A stretch of 6,562 nt of DNA from DHVE2 group archaeon (GTDB lineage Archaea > Thermoplasmatota > Thermoplasmata > Thermoplasmatales > Aciduliprofundaceae), in assembly GCA_015522955.1 (NCBI GenBank), contig WALG01000127.1, positions 1 to 6,562 on the forward strand, given 5' to 3'. Below the pieces are notes generated by a model. The model saw only the letters and a list, made by a program, of their open reading frames with translations, was not told the DNA's origin and made no database searches. This document shows positions 1 to 6,459 of this stretch, in pieces (the stretch's first letter is position 1; each line of letters opens with the position of its first letter). The translations under genes and the position numbers were made by a program.

Positions 1-905
1 AGAAAAGCATCGTTGCATGGGTCGCCAGAAACAACGGACCTTACTATGCTCCAGATGTTACCAAGGATTCCCTCTATCTTAAGGTGTCCCCCAATACCCG
101 GTGTGAATATGCTACACCTATTGCCACCAAGGACCGCATTTATGGAGTGCTCAACATTGAAACTCCACAGGTAGATGGAATATCAGAGGATGAGCGTATG
201 CTTGTGGACCTCATGGCCTCGCACATAGCCGTGGCCCTTGCAGGTCTGGAGTATCAAAAGAAACTGGAAAAGGCAAAGAATCTCCAGGAACTTATGCTTC
301 ACATAGTGAGTCATGACCTCAAGAACCCTCTGGCAGTGCTCCAAGGCTACATTGACCTCATGAGAGAGATGCCTTCCGAGGAGTTTTTAGATTCCATGGA
401 AAGTGCCATAAAGGAGACTGTTGATATTATAGAGAAGGCAAAACTGTTCTCCAGACTAGGAAGTGAGAAAATAGAGAAAGAGAAGAAAGCCATAAACATA
501 GGAGATATGATAAAGGAGTGCATGGAACTCATTGCCAAAAAATATCCGTCAGCGAAGATTATCAATGAGGTAGGAGATATAAAGATAGAGGGTTATCCGC
601 TGCTCAAGGAGGTTTTCGTAAACCTTATGGACAATGCATTCAAGTATGGGGCAAGCGAGATGCATATTAACGCTAAGGTAGGTGATTATACCGTGGAGTT
701 GAGATTTGCAGATAACGGCCCTGGAATTCCAGAGGATAAAAAGGAGATAATATTTGAACCCTTCGAGAGAATTTCTAAGGGAAAGGGCTCCGGTCTGGGA
801 TTAGCAATAGTGAAGATGATTATAGAACTGCATAAAGGTAAGATAAGTGTGGAAGATAACAAGCCTCAGGGAAGTGTATTTGTATTACAACTTCCTAAGG
901 AGTAA
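1..905 (+). CDS. GAF-domain sensor histidine kinase, C-terminal part (5' end outside window)
   Basis: This is the C-terminal part of a sensor histidine kinase; the reading frame is open from base 3 to the TAA at 903-905 (300 residues). Numbering from base 3, residues 1 to about 78 look like the second half of a GAF sensor domain (WVARNNGPYYAPDVTKD, then CEYATPI and YGVLNIE). A HisKA helix pair follows, with the H-box HDLKNPL and phospho-acceptor His104 (codon 312-314). The HATPase domain shows the N box NLMDNAFKYG (about 207), the G1 box DNGPGIP (about 237) and the G2 box GKGSGLGLAI (about 260). No membrane segment is seen, so the visible part is cytosolic; upstream sensor domains could exist. 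A GTG at 84 could start an ORF, but it falls inside the GAF domain and is not a credible start. No response regulator or receiver domain is visible in the window, so partner and signal are unknown. The kinase family call is firm. Confidence 0.93.
   Translation, partial: KSIVAWVARNNGPYYAPDVTKDSLYLKVSPNTRCEYATPIATKDRIYGVLNIETPQVDGISEDERMLVDLMASHIAVALAGLEYQKKLEKAKNLQELMLHIVSHDLKNPLAVLQGYIDLMREMPSEEFLDSMESAIKETVDIIEKAKLFSRLGSEKIEKEKKAINIGDMIKECMELIAKKYPSAKIINEVGDIKIEGYPLLKEVFVNLMDNAFKYGASEMHINAKVGDYTVELRFADNGPGIPEDKKEIIFEPFERISKGKGSGLGLAIVKMIIELHKGKISVEDNKPQGSVFVLQLPKE
897..902 (+). promoter_or_regulatory. Shine-Dalgarno site for trm5
   Basis: AAGGAG lies 4 bases before the ATG at 907, in the last codons of the histidine kinase. 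It supports ATG 907 over the upstream in-frame GTG at 847, and suggests that the two genes are co-transcribed and translationally linked. Confidence 0.7.
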
Positions 906-906
906 C

Positions 907-1839
907 ATGCGCTCGCTCTGTGTACGGGTACCCACTAGAGAGACAGAAAAAGTTCGCAGGTTTCTTGCCTCAAAAAATCTCCTGGCGCCATTGAAAATAA
1001 AGAGATGTGGCGATTATGTGCTCATACCTGTTAGAGAGTCTGTACATGGTTTTGAAATCTGCGAGGATGATTTTGAGCCTCTTCAAGTCACATCTCAGAA
1101 AGTGGGCTCCTTTGATATCGTGGGAGATGTTGCCATAATAAAGTCCGCTGCGGATAGAGATTTAAATAAGATTATAAGAGAACTTGAAAAAAGAAAAAAT
1201 GTAAAAAAGATTGCCCTCGACCGCGGAATTCAGGGGGAGGAAAGGGTGAGATATCTGGAACTTGTAAAAGGCTGCTCTCTGGAAACAATGCATAGGGAAT
1301 ATGGCATACGTTTGAAAGTAGACCTTAGCAAAGTATATTTTTCACCCAGACTTGCCACGGAGAGATGGAGAGTCGTTCAGAGAGTTAAAGATGGTGAGGC
1401 CATATTTGATATGTTTGCAGGCTGTGGACCATTCTCCATACTCATCGCCAAATATCGAAAGGTAACCATCTACGCATGTGACATAAATCCCCATGCTGTT
1501 GCTTATCTCAAGGAGAATATAAAACTCAATAAGGTTGAGGGTGTGCACCCTCTTTTGGGGGATGTTAGAGATATGGCCAGACTCGTTCCTCCCGTAGATA
1601 GAATTATTATGAACTTACCCCACTCTTCATTCAAATTTTTAGATATGGCCCTAAATAAAATCAAAAAAGATGGCGAGATTCACTACTATGAAATTCTTCC
1701 TGAGAAGCATAACCGCAGAGAGGATTTACAGAATTTCGCAAGGAAAATAGGAAAAGATGTAGAAATCCTGGAGACCCGAAAGGTCCATGGTTACGCTCCC
1801 GGTGTGAGTTTGTATTCCTTTCTGCTCAGGGTGAAATAG
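907..1839 (+). CDS. trm5: tRNA (guanine37-N1)-methyltransferase, Trm5 family
   Basis: A 310-residue class I SAM-dependent methyltransferase of the archaeal/eukaryotic Trm5 family. Known members methylate N1 of G37, next to the tRNA anticodon, which prevents +1 frameshifting. The N-terminal 60 or so residues (MRSLCVRVPTRETEKVRRFL) fit the small D1 domain. The linker motif VYFSPRLATER is at 143-153. The Rossmann SAM-binding motif DMFAGCGPF is at 168-176, the acidic strand end YACDINPHA at 189-197, and the Trm5 NLP motif (NLPHSS) at 236-241. The C-terminal RKVHGYAP resembles the remembered Methanocaldococcus Trm5 tail. The start is ATG 907, one base after the kinase stop, with AAGGAG before it; the frame is also open back to a GTG at 847, but those 20 extra residues overlap the kinase and do not look like Trm5. 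The gene ends one base from the convergent FttA stop. The related Taw2/Tyw2 family is an alternative, but the NLP motif favours Trm5. Confidence 0.9.
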   Translation: MRSLCVRVPTRETEKVRRFLASKNLLAPLKIKRCGDYVLIPVRESVHGFEICEDDFEPLQVTSQKVGSFDIVGDVAIIKSAADRDLNKIIRELEKRKNVKKIALDRGIQGEERVRYLELVKGCSLETMHREYGIRLKVDLSKVYFSPRLATERWRVVQRVKDGEAIFDMFAGCGPFSILIAKYRKVTIYACDINPHAVAYLKENIKLNKVEGVHPLLGDVRDMARLVPPVDRIIMNLPHSSFKFLDMALNKIKKDGEIHYYEILPEKHNRREDLQNFARKIGKDVEILETRKVHGYAPGVSLYSFLLRVK

Positions 1840-1840
1840 T

Positions 1841-3784
1841 CTATTTAACACGCAAAACATCAAGATTCTTTAGTGCTACCGTTTCCATCCCATATCTCCT
1901 GTGCAGGCCTATGGCGAGATCTATACACTTGCTTTCCTCTCCGTGGCACAGGATTATGCGCTCTGGTTTGGGATTCATAGAGCCTATGTAATGAACCAAT
2001 TGCCTTCTGTCCGAGTGGCCAGAGAATCCGTCTATGGTTTCGATATTCATCTTTACCGAGATCTTTATGGGACGCCCCTCATGGCTCATTATAAGTTCCT
2101 TTAATCCACTCTGAATTTTTCTACCCAGTGTACCCACAGCCTGATATCCTACAAATATAAGTGTATTACGGGGATCATCTGCCCATTGCTTGAAGTACTC
2201 CATCACAGGACCACCGTTCATCATACCCGAAGTAGAAAGTACGATCAGGGGGTCAGGCGAGTTTATAACTTCTTCTCTGCGCTCTAAGGATTCTACCCGA
2301 TGGAATATGGGTGAAAGGAAGGGATTCTCTTTTCTCTGGAATATCAACTCTCTCAGGTCCTTGTTTAGATATTCAGGATAGGCGGCATGAATTGTTGTAG
2401 CCTCCCATATCATCCCATCCAAGTATATAGGTACCTCAGGAATCTCGCCTTTGCGTATGTAATTCTCAAGAACTAGCATAACTTCCTGAGATCTGCCCAC
2501 CGCAAAAACGGGGATTAAGACCTTACCTCCCTTCTCAAAGGTTCTCAATACTATATCTTTGAGCCTCTCGCTGGCTTCTTTCCTTGAAGGTTGAAAATCT
2601 TCCCTGCCTCCATAGGTACTCTCCATAACCACCGTCTCCACCCTGGGGAATCTGTTATGAGCAGCATTAAACAGCCAGGATTTCTCAAACTTTATGTCTC
2701 CCGTAATTACAATATTATAAAGACCCTCACCAATATGAAAATGAGATACGGCAGAGCCCAAGATATGCCCCGCATTGTGGAAAGTGAGCCTCACATCAGG
2801 GGATATGTCTGTAGTCTCTCCATATTTGAGTGTAATTGTATGTTTTATCATCTCCTTTATATGCTTAGACTCGTAAGGCACTTTCTTTCCCTCAGCCTGA
2901 GCCACCTTTATATAATCGATAAGTAACATTGCAGCCAGATCCCGTGTGGGCTCGGTCATATACACAGGGCCGTCGTAATTATACTTGTAGAGCAGAGGCA
3001 TCAGACCACAGTGATCAAGGTGTGCATGCGTTAGTACCACCGCATCTATGTGTTTGAACGGCCTCTCAGGGTCACTGGCATCCCATACATCTGGCACATA
3101 AAGATATGGTGCACCGCTCCAAGGCTCTTCCTTGTTCACAGAAGCAACATCAAGACCACAATCCACAAGAATACGACTGGTTTTGGTCATTATAAGTGTA
3201 GCACTCCGCCCAACTTCTCTGTAGCCTCCCAATGCCTCAATGCGAATCCACTGCTCTCCACTTAGCGGAGGACGATTTATTCTCTTTCCTATGTCACGAA
3301 GTATCTCCCTTCTTTCCTCTCTAACAAGTTTCAGATACTCCCTCATCTCCTTAACTATCTTTGATTCCAGAGGGGGAGCACGTACCACGCGTGGCGCCCA
3401 TTTTATCCTCTTCTTTATTTCGTTTAGAAGTTGAGCATCTTTACCTATCACCTCACGAGGATATTCCGCCTCTATCACAACCTCACCGGTTTCGGGCACG
3501 AAATATATGTATTTCACTCCCGCCTCCGGAGGTACAATCTTCATTATCTCTTCCTGCGCCTCTTTCTCATCCATGAGCAAGGAGGGATCTGGTCTAACCG
3601 AGATTCTGCGCCTTATTGTCTGTGCTATTTTCTTCACAATTTCAGGATGGTCTGCAAAAAATCCCACATCCCGGGTATATATAACTATCAAAGGCCCCTC
3701 CAGGTCAATATTTGTTATCTCCGTCTGAGGAGCAAGTTGGGCAGTTATCTCACTAGTCTGCTGAAGTACATCTTCCCATGGCAT
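1841..3784 (-). CDS. fttA: aCPSF1 / FttA, KH-domain beta-CASP ribonuclease and transcription termination factor
   Basis: A 647-residue archaeal CPSF73-like metallo-beta-lactamase/beta-CASP nuclease. In studied archaea this protein cleaves nascent RNA at U-rich 3' ends and terminates transcription as a dimer. The order is the N-terminal tandem KH region (about 1-145, with VIGKDAQLL at 112-120), the MBL domain, and the beta-CASP insert. Zinc and catalytic motifs seen are HAHLDH (His253, His255, Asp257, His258), GH at His340, TGDIKF (Asp363), the beta-CASP PVFAVGRSQE (425-434) and STSGMMNGGP (517-526), FSGHSD (His590, Asp592) and LCHGE (His614). All key metal ligands appear present, so the enzyme should be active. 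Length fits the full archaeal aCPSF1 type with KH domains rather than aCPSF2. The ATG is 5 bp after the psmB stop, with only a weak AGTGA ahead of it, suggesting translation coupled to psmB. The psmB linkage recurs in other archaea (from memory). Confidence 0.96.
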   Translation of the reverse strand: MPWEDVLQQTSEITAQLAPQTEITNIDLEGPLIVIYTRDVGFFADHPEIVKKIAQTIRRRISVRPDPSLLMDEKEAQEEIMKIVPPEAGVKYIYFVPETGEVVIEAEYPREVIGKDAQLLNEIKKRIKWAPRVVRAPPLESKIVKEMREYLKLVREERREILRDIGKRINRPPLSGEQWIRIEALGGYREVGRSATLIMTKTSRILVDCGLDVASVNKEEPWSGAPYLYVPDVWDASDPERPFKHIDAVVLTHAHLDHCGLMPLLYKYNYDGPVYMTEPTRDLAAMLLIDYIKVAQAEGKKVPYESKHIKEMIKHTITLKYGETTDISPDVRLTFHNAGHILGSAVSHFHIGEGLYNIVITGDIKFEKSWLFNAAHNRFPRVETVVMESTYGGREDFQPSRKEASERLKDIVLRTFEKGGKVLIPVFAVGRSQEVMLVLENYIRKGEIPEVPIYLDGMIWEATTIHAAYPEYLNKDLRELIFQRKENPFLSPIFHRVESLERREEVINSPDPLIVLSTSGMMNGGPVMEYFKQWADDPRNTLIFVGYQAVGTLGRKIQSGLKELIMSHEGRPIKISVKMNIETIDGFSGHSDRRQLVHYIGSMNPKPERIILCHGEESKCIDLAIGLHRRYGMETVALKNLDVLRVK

Positions 3785-3789
3785 TCAAA

Positions 3790-4422
3790 TCACTTCAATT
3801 TCATCTTCTTTGCCCGCTTTTCCACTTCTTCGTTACTCAATTCCACAAACCCCTTCTCCTTTGTTATAGTGCCTACAGAGATGCCATCTCCGCTAGCCGC
3901 ATCTCTCTTCATAGCCGCCGTTATACCTCTTACAGCAAGATTAATCCCCTCATCCAAGGACATTTCGTCCTTCCAGCGGTCCTCCAAGACACCATACACA
4001 AAAAGGGAACCTGATCCTACACTTGCATATTTATCCTCAATGGCTCCTCCTGCCGCGTCTATGGAGAATACATGATAGCCCTGAGAGTCATAACCACCGA
4101 TTATCAGGCCTACATAGTAGGGCATGAATTTTCTCTCGTTGAGAATGTTGGATAATAGCGTAGCCGCTGCATTCACCGGCATATACATACCTCTCCTTAT
4201 TCTGTAGAGAGATATCTCCGCTCTCATGTATCTCACAAGCACCTGGAGGTCCCCAACCAATCCAGCAGTAGTCATACCTATGTTATCATCCAGTTTATAC
4301 AATTTCTTTGCAACTTTGTGAGCAATGAAAGTCTCCATGCTGGCCCTGTGCTCTGTAGCCAGAACCACACCATCCTTCGTTACAATACCCACAGTGGTAG
4401 TACCCGTTTTTTTATTTTCCAT
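3790..4422 (-). CDS. psmB: 20S proteasome beta subunit
   Basis: The catalytic beta subunit of the archaeal 20S proteasome, a threonine protease in the two inner rings of the cytosolic barrel; PAN or Cdc48-type ATPases feed substrates in. From ATG 4422 the protein has 210 residues, with a 7-residue propeptide (MENKKTG) before the nucleophile Thr8, giving mature TTTVG. Glu24 (mature 17) and Lys40 (mature 33) are conserved, as are GSGS and RDAASGDG, which supply the remaining active-site Ser, Asp and Ser. Similarity to the Thermoplasma acidophilum subunit is obvious across the length (AGLVGD.QVLVRYM, FSIDAAGG). An in-frame TTG at 4437 would add five residues, but GAGGGTG lies 6 bases before ATG 4422, so the ATG is preferred. 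The gene is first of a pair with fttA and has its own TATA box upstream. The alpha subunit is not in the window. Confidence 0.96.
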   Translation of the reverse strand: MENKKTGTTTVGIVTKDGVVLATEHRASMETFIAHKVAKKLYKLDDNIGMTTAGLVGDLQVLVRYMRAEISLYRIRRGMYMPVNAAATLLSNILNERKFMPYYVGLIIGGYDSQGYHVFSIDAAGGAIEDKYASVGSGSLFVYGVLEDRWKDEMSLDEGINLAVRGITAAMKRDAASGDGISVGTITKEKGFVELSNEEVEKRAKKMKLK

Positions 4423-4428
4423 ATTCAA

Positions 4429-4435
4429 CACCCTC
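4429..4435 (-). promoter_or_regulatory. Shine-Dalgarno site for psmB
   Basis: GAGGGTG on the minus strand, 6 bases before ATG 4422. It overlaps the alternative TTG start at 4437-4435, so it decides the start in favour of the ATG. Confidence 0.65.
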
Positions 4436-4465
4436 AAAAGGTTCTAAAGGTATAATTGGGTGAAC

Positions 4466-4475
4466 GTATATAAAT
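4466..4475 (-). promoter_or_regulatory. TATA box of the psmB-fttA operon
   Basis: The minus strand reads ATTTATATAC here, preceded by a purine-rich CGAAAAG that could serve as the BRE. From the usual 25-27 base TATA-to-start distance, transcription should begin near 4445. That gives a leader of about 23 bases holding the psmB ribosome site. The box lies in the short gap after the permease stop (4487), so psmB-fttA is probably transcribed independently of the metal operon. Inferred from motif and spacing. Confidence 0.65.
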
Positions 4476-4486
4476 CTTTTCGGAGT

Positions 4487-5302
4487 CTACGGCACTTTAA
4501 CTGTACCCCTTTTAAGATAGGAAAGGAAATATATGAACGTAGCAATAAGACCTGCCAGTGCGCTTGGGGTGATGCCACTTAACACAGAAAGTGCAATACC
4601 TCCAAACCCGGAAAGAAGTGAGAATAGAAGTGCAAATAATCCCGTAGCAAGTACCCCCTTACTCAATCTCTTGCCCGCTGCTGCCGGAATTATGAGAAGA
4701 GCATAAACAAGGATCGCCCCTACCCCCTTCATTATTACTACAACACCTATGCCCACTAAGAGATAGAGCAGGGTTTCATAGAGATATGGATTTACGCCCA
4801 TGGCCTCCGCACCCTCAGGGTCAAAAATAGAGAATAGCATTTTGCGACGGAATATGAGAAATAAGAGAAGTATGAGCAATACCGCAATACTCATCCAAAG
4901 TACATCCTCCTGAGAAAGAAGCAGGAGATCTCCTATGATGAGCCCCCATGCCACCGAAGCATACTCTTTTATCATGGCAAGAAAGAGAACCGCAAGGCTC
5001 ATGGAGAATGCGAACATTATACCTACAGACACATCAACATTCTCGCTCCTGTGAGTGGCATATCCTATGGCTAAGGCAAAAAAAATCGCAAAGAATATGG
5101 TCATAAGAAACTCTGGAAATGGAAAAAAATATAGTGTTATAAAAATTCCAAAGGCTGCCCCTGCAAGCACAGCATGGGCTATTCCGCTCACAAAAAATGT
5201 TGCTCCTTTGAAAACTGTAAAGGTTCCCGCGGTACTTGCCACCAGAGAAATTAGGATTACCGCAATTATCCCTCTGAGAACCCAGATACTAAGGGCGAAC
5301 AT
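4487..5302 (-). CDS. ABC-3 family metal transporter permease (ZnuB/MntB/TroC-like)
   Basis: The membrane subunit of a zinc/manganese/iron-type ABC importer. From ATG 5302 it has 271 residues and is strongly hydrophobic, with roughly eight membrane segments (first at about 8-28, last at about 243-262). Family landmarks are FKGATFFVSGIAHAVLAGAAFG at 31-52 (where many members have SHAxxPG), the loop GDLLLLSQED (124-133), FDPEGAEAMGV (160-170, the usual ATPase-contact region), and GAILVYALLIIPAAAGKRL (195-213). The frame is open to an ATG at 5332, but GGAGGTGAT lies just before ATG 5302, so 5302 is chosen. The first 14 bases overlap the end of the ATPase gene, indicating coupled translation and equal output. 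The DtxR-type regulator in the operon supports a transition-metal substrate; sequence alone does not say which metal. No substrate-binding protein gene follows. Confidence 0.9.
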   Translation of the reverse strand: MFALSIWVLRGIIAVILISLVASTAGTFTVFKGATFFVSGIAHAVLAGAAFGIFITLYFFPFPEFLMTIFFAIFFALAIGYATHRSENVDVSVGIMFAFSMSLAVLFLAMIKEYASVAWGLIIGDLLLLSQEDVLWMSIAVLLILLLFLIFRRKMLFSIFDPEGAEAMGVNPYLYETLLYLLVGIGVVVIMKGVGAILVYALLIIPAAAGKRLSKGVLATGLFALLFSLLSGFGGIALSVLSGITPSALAGLIATFIYFLSYLKRGTVKVP

Positions 5303-6035
5303 GAATATCACCTCCAACCGTGTAACATACATTCTCTCTCCTTATTATTGGTACTCTAGTGCCATAGAGACGCTCCATATTTTCCTCGGTTATGACATCA
5401 ATCAATCTCCCGAAACCAATCATTTTTCTATTGAGCAAGAGAACTTTGTCCGTGCATTCCACAAGGGGATTTACATCATGGGTCACCAAAATTATTGTTC
5501 TTTCCCTCTTCAATCTGTGAAGTATCTTAATAACAGCCATTTTTGTGGCCACATCCGTGGCAGAGAATGGTTCATCCAAGAGTATGGCCTTAGGGTTCCT
5601 TGCAAGGGTTCTTGCCAGAAATACACGCTGCTGCTGTCCACCACTTAAACTCCGGAAATCTGCATTCCAGTATTTCTCCATCCCCACACCCCTAAGGGCT
5701 TCTCTCGCTCTTTTCACCACTTCTTTCTTCAAACCGATAGTTACCAGCAGGGGCATCATAACAACATCTTTAACCCTTAGAGGTACACTTCTATTTATTC
5801 TGTCTCTCTGGGGCATATAACCTAAGAGGTTCCTCACCTCCCTAGGTTCCTTTCCAAATATTCTTATCTCTCCTTCGTATGGTATAAGACCCAGGAAAGT
5901 TTTGAGAAGTGTTGTTTTTCCTGCGCCGTTTGGGCCAAGAATCACGAGGAAAGAGGGATGTTCTAATGAAAAAGTGAGGTTTTCCAGTGCAACATGACCA
6001 TCGTATTTCACAGTAAGATTTCTAACCTCTATCAT
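5289..6035 (-). CDS. Metal ABC transporter ATP-binding protein (ZnuC/MntA/TroB-like)
   Basis: A 248-residue ABC ATPase that powers the downstream permease from the cytosolic face. Motifs are Walker A GPNGAGKT (34-41), Q-loop Gln76 (GYMPQRD), signature LSGGQQQR (130-137), Walker B ILLDE (151-155), D-loop FSATD, and switch His186 (VTHD). The short form, with one nucleotide-binding domain and the C-terminal YGTRVPI...GGDIH tail, fits the metal-uptake ABC-3 partner family. The start ATG 6035 is 3 bp after the regulator stop, with AGGTGT 5 bases ahead. The last codons (Gly-Gly-Asp) also form the permease ribosome site GGAGGTGAT. All catalytic residues are intact. The substrate is inferred from the permease family and the regulator; zinc, manganese or iron are all possible. 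Confidence 0.93.
   Translation of the reverse strand: MIEVRNLTVKYDGHVALENLTFSLEHPSFLVILGPNGAGKTTLLKTFLGLIPYEGEIRIFGKEPREVRNLLGYMPQRDRINRSVPLRVKDVVMMPLLVTIGLKKEVVKRAREALRGVGMEKYWNADFRSLSGGQQQRVFLARTLARNPKAILLDEPFSATDVATKMAVIKILHRLKRERTIILVTHDVNPLVECTDKVLLLNRKMIGFGRLIDVITEENMERLYGTRVPIIRRENVCYTVGGDIHVRP
5307..5315 (-). promoter_or_regulatory. Strong Shine-Dalgarno site for the permease, inside the ATPase coding region
   Basis: GGAGGTGAT on the minus strand is a near-perfect match to the archaeal anti-SD. It ends 4 bases before ATG 5302 (8 bases from the GGAGG core). It encodes Gly-Gly-Asp of the ATPase C-terminus, and it decides the permease start. Confidence 0.85.
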
Positions 6036-6038
6036 TTC

Positions 6039-6437
6039 TTACACCTGAGGTATAGGTCTCCCGTGGGGACATTTGTCAGGATTTCCCAGATACTCCCAGA
6101 GTTTTTCCACAACCTCATCATCCACCTCATTCTGAATGCGGGACGCACATCTACATGCCGTTTCCAGGTCCACCCCTGCTCTGTATAGCATAGTCTCTAT
6201 AATTCTATGATTTCTCAATATTCTCCTAGCCATTTCAAGTCCTATGGATGTGATGCAATATTTTCCTTTAACTCTGTGAAGCGCTCCCTTTTTCACCAAA
6301 CTTTGGAGCATCTGATAGGCTGTTGGCCTCTTGACCTTCAATCTTGTAGCCAGATACTGGGGGCCCACATACTCCTGCCCGGCTGTATATGCATCGTATA
6401 TCTCCAAAAGATAGTGTACTTCACTTTCGGTAAGCAC
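6039..6437 (-). CDS. DtxR/MntR-family metal-dependent transcriptional regulator
   Basis: A 132-residue winged-helix regulator with a DtxR-type dimerisation domain and no C-terminal SH3/FeoA domain, so MntR-sized. Residues 1 to about 65 form the helix-turn-helix region (YLATRLKVKRPTAYQMLQSLVKKGALHRVKGKYCITSIGLEMA). Residues 70-130 form the metal/dimer domain (NHRIIETML, then CRCASRIQNEVDDEV, then the family end motif GNPDKCPHGRPIP). His77 and Glu81 match family ligands, and His8 lies where DtxR has Met10 and MntR Asp8. The usual E-H pair of the third helix reads Gln102-Asn103, and Cys95 and Cys97 are nearby, so the metal site looks non-standard. The start is GTG 6437; no SD precedes it, and it lies about 27 bases from the TATA centre, suggesting a leaderless mRNA. 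First gene of the metal ABC operon and probably autoregulated through the inverted repeat just upstream. Confidence 0.9.
   Translation of the reverse strand: MLTESEVHYLLEIYDAYTAGQEYVGPQYLATRLKVKRPTAYQMLQSLVKKGALHRVKGKYCITSIGLEMARRILRNHRIIETMLYRAGVDLETACRCASRIQNEVDDEVVEKLWEYLGNPDKCPHGRPIPQV
6041..6046 (-). promoter_or_regulatory. Shine-Dalgarno site for the ABC ATPase
   Basis: AGGTGT on the minus strand, 5 bases before ATG 6035, within the last codons and stop of the regulator gene. It supports the ATG start and reinitiation after the upstream gene. Confidence 0.65.
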
Positions 6438-6438
6438 G

Positions 6439-6455
6439 GTTAGGCGATACCTAAC
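6439..6455 (-). promoter_or_regulatory. Probable operator of the DtxR-family regulator (perfect inverted repeat)
   Basis: GTTAGG-CGATA-CCTAAC is a perfect 6+6 inverted repeat with a 5-base spacer, centred at 6447. Its TTAGG...CCTAA halves resemble DtxR/IdeR/MntR-type operator half-sites. It fills the space between the TATA box and the GTG start of the regulator gene. A bound dimer would block RNA polymerase or TFB, fitting repression of the metal operon. The repeat is seen directly; its role is inferred. Confidence 0.8.
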
Positions 6456-6459
6456 GAAG

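Noticed and set aside
84..86. GTG start for a shorter kinase gene at 84
   Set aside because: The same frame is open back to the window edge, and the residues upstream of the GTG continue a GAF domain, so the gene is simply cut by the window.
847..906. Upstream GTG start for trm5, adding 20 residues
   Set aside because: It would overlap the kinase HATPase end by nearly 60 bases. It has no good SD, and the extra residues do not resemble the Trm5 N-terminus. ATG 907 has AAGGAG before it.
3431..4075. Plus-strand open frame of 214 codons opposite fttA and psmB
   Set aside because: It is antisense to two clear conserved genes, its protein resembles no family and is odd in composition (many Ser/Phe/His), and no promoter or SD was seen. 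It is a shadow of the real genes.
4438..4486. Intrinsic terminator after the permease gene
   Set aside because: The gap has no hairpin followed by a T run on the minus strand; it is better explained as the psmB promoter.
5055..5648. Plus-strand open frame of 197 codons opposite the permease and ATPase
   Set aside because: It overlaps the conserved motifs of both ABC genes on the other strand and has no recognisable domain; a shadow frame.
5820..5850. CCTAAG...CCTAGG motifs in the ATPase gene as a second regulator site
   Set aside because: The halves do not form an inverted repeat of the GTTAGG-N5-CCTAAC type and lie inside coding sequence.
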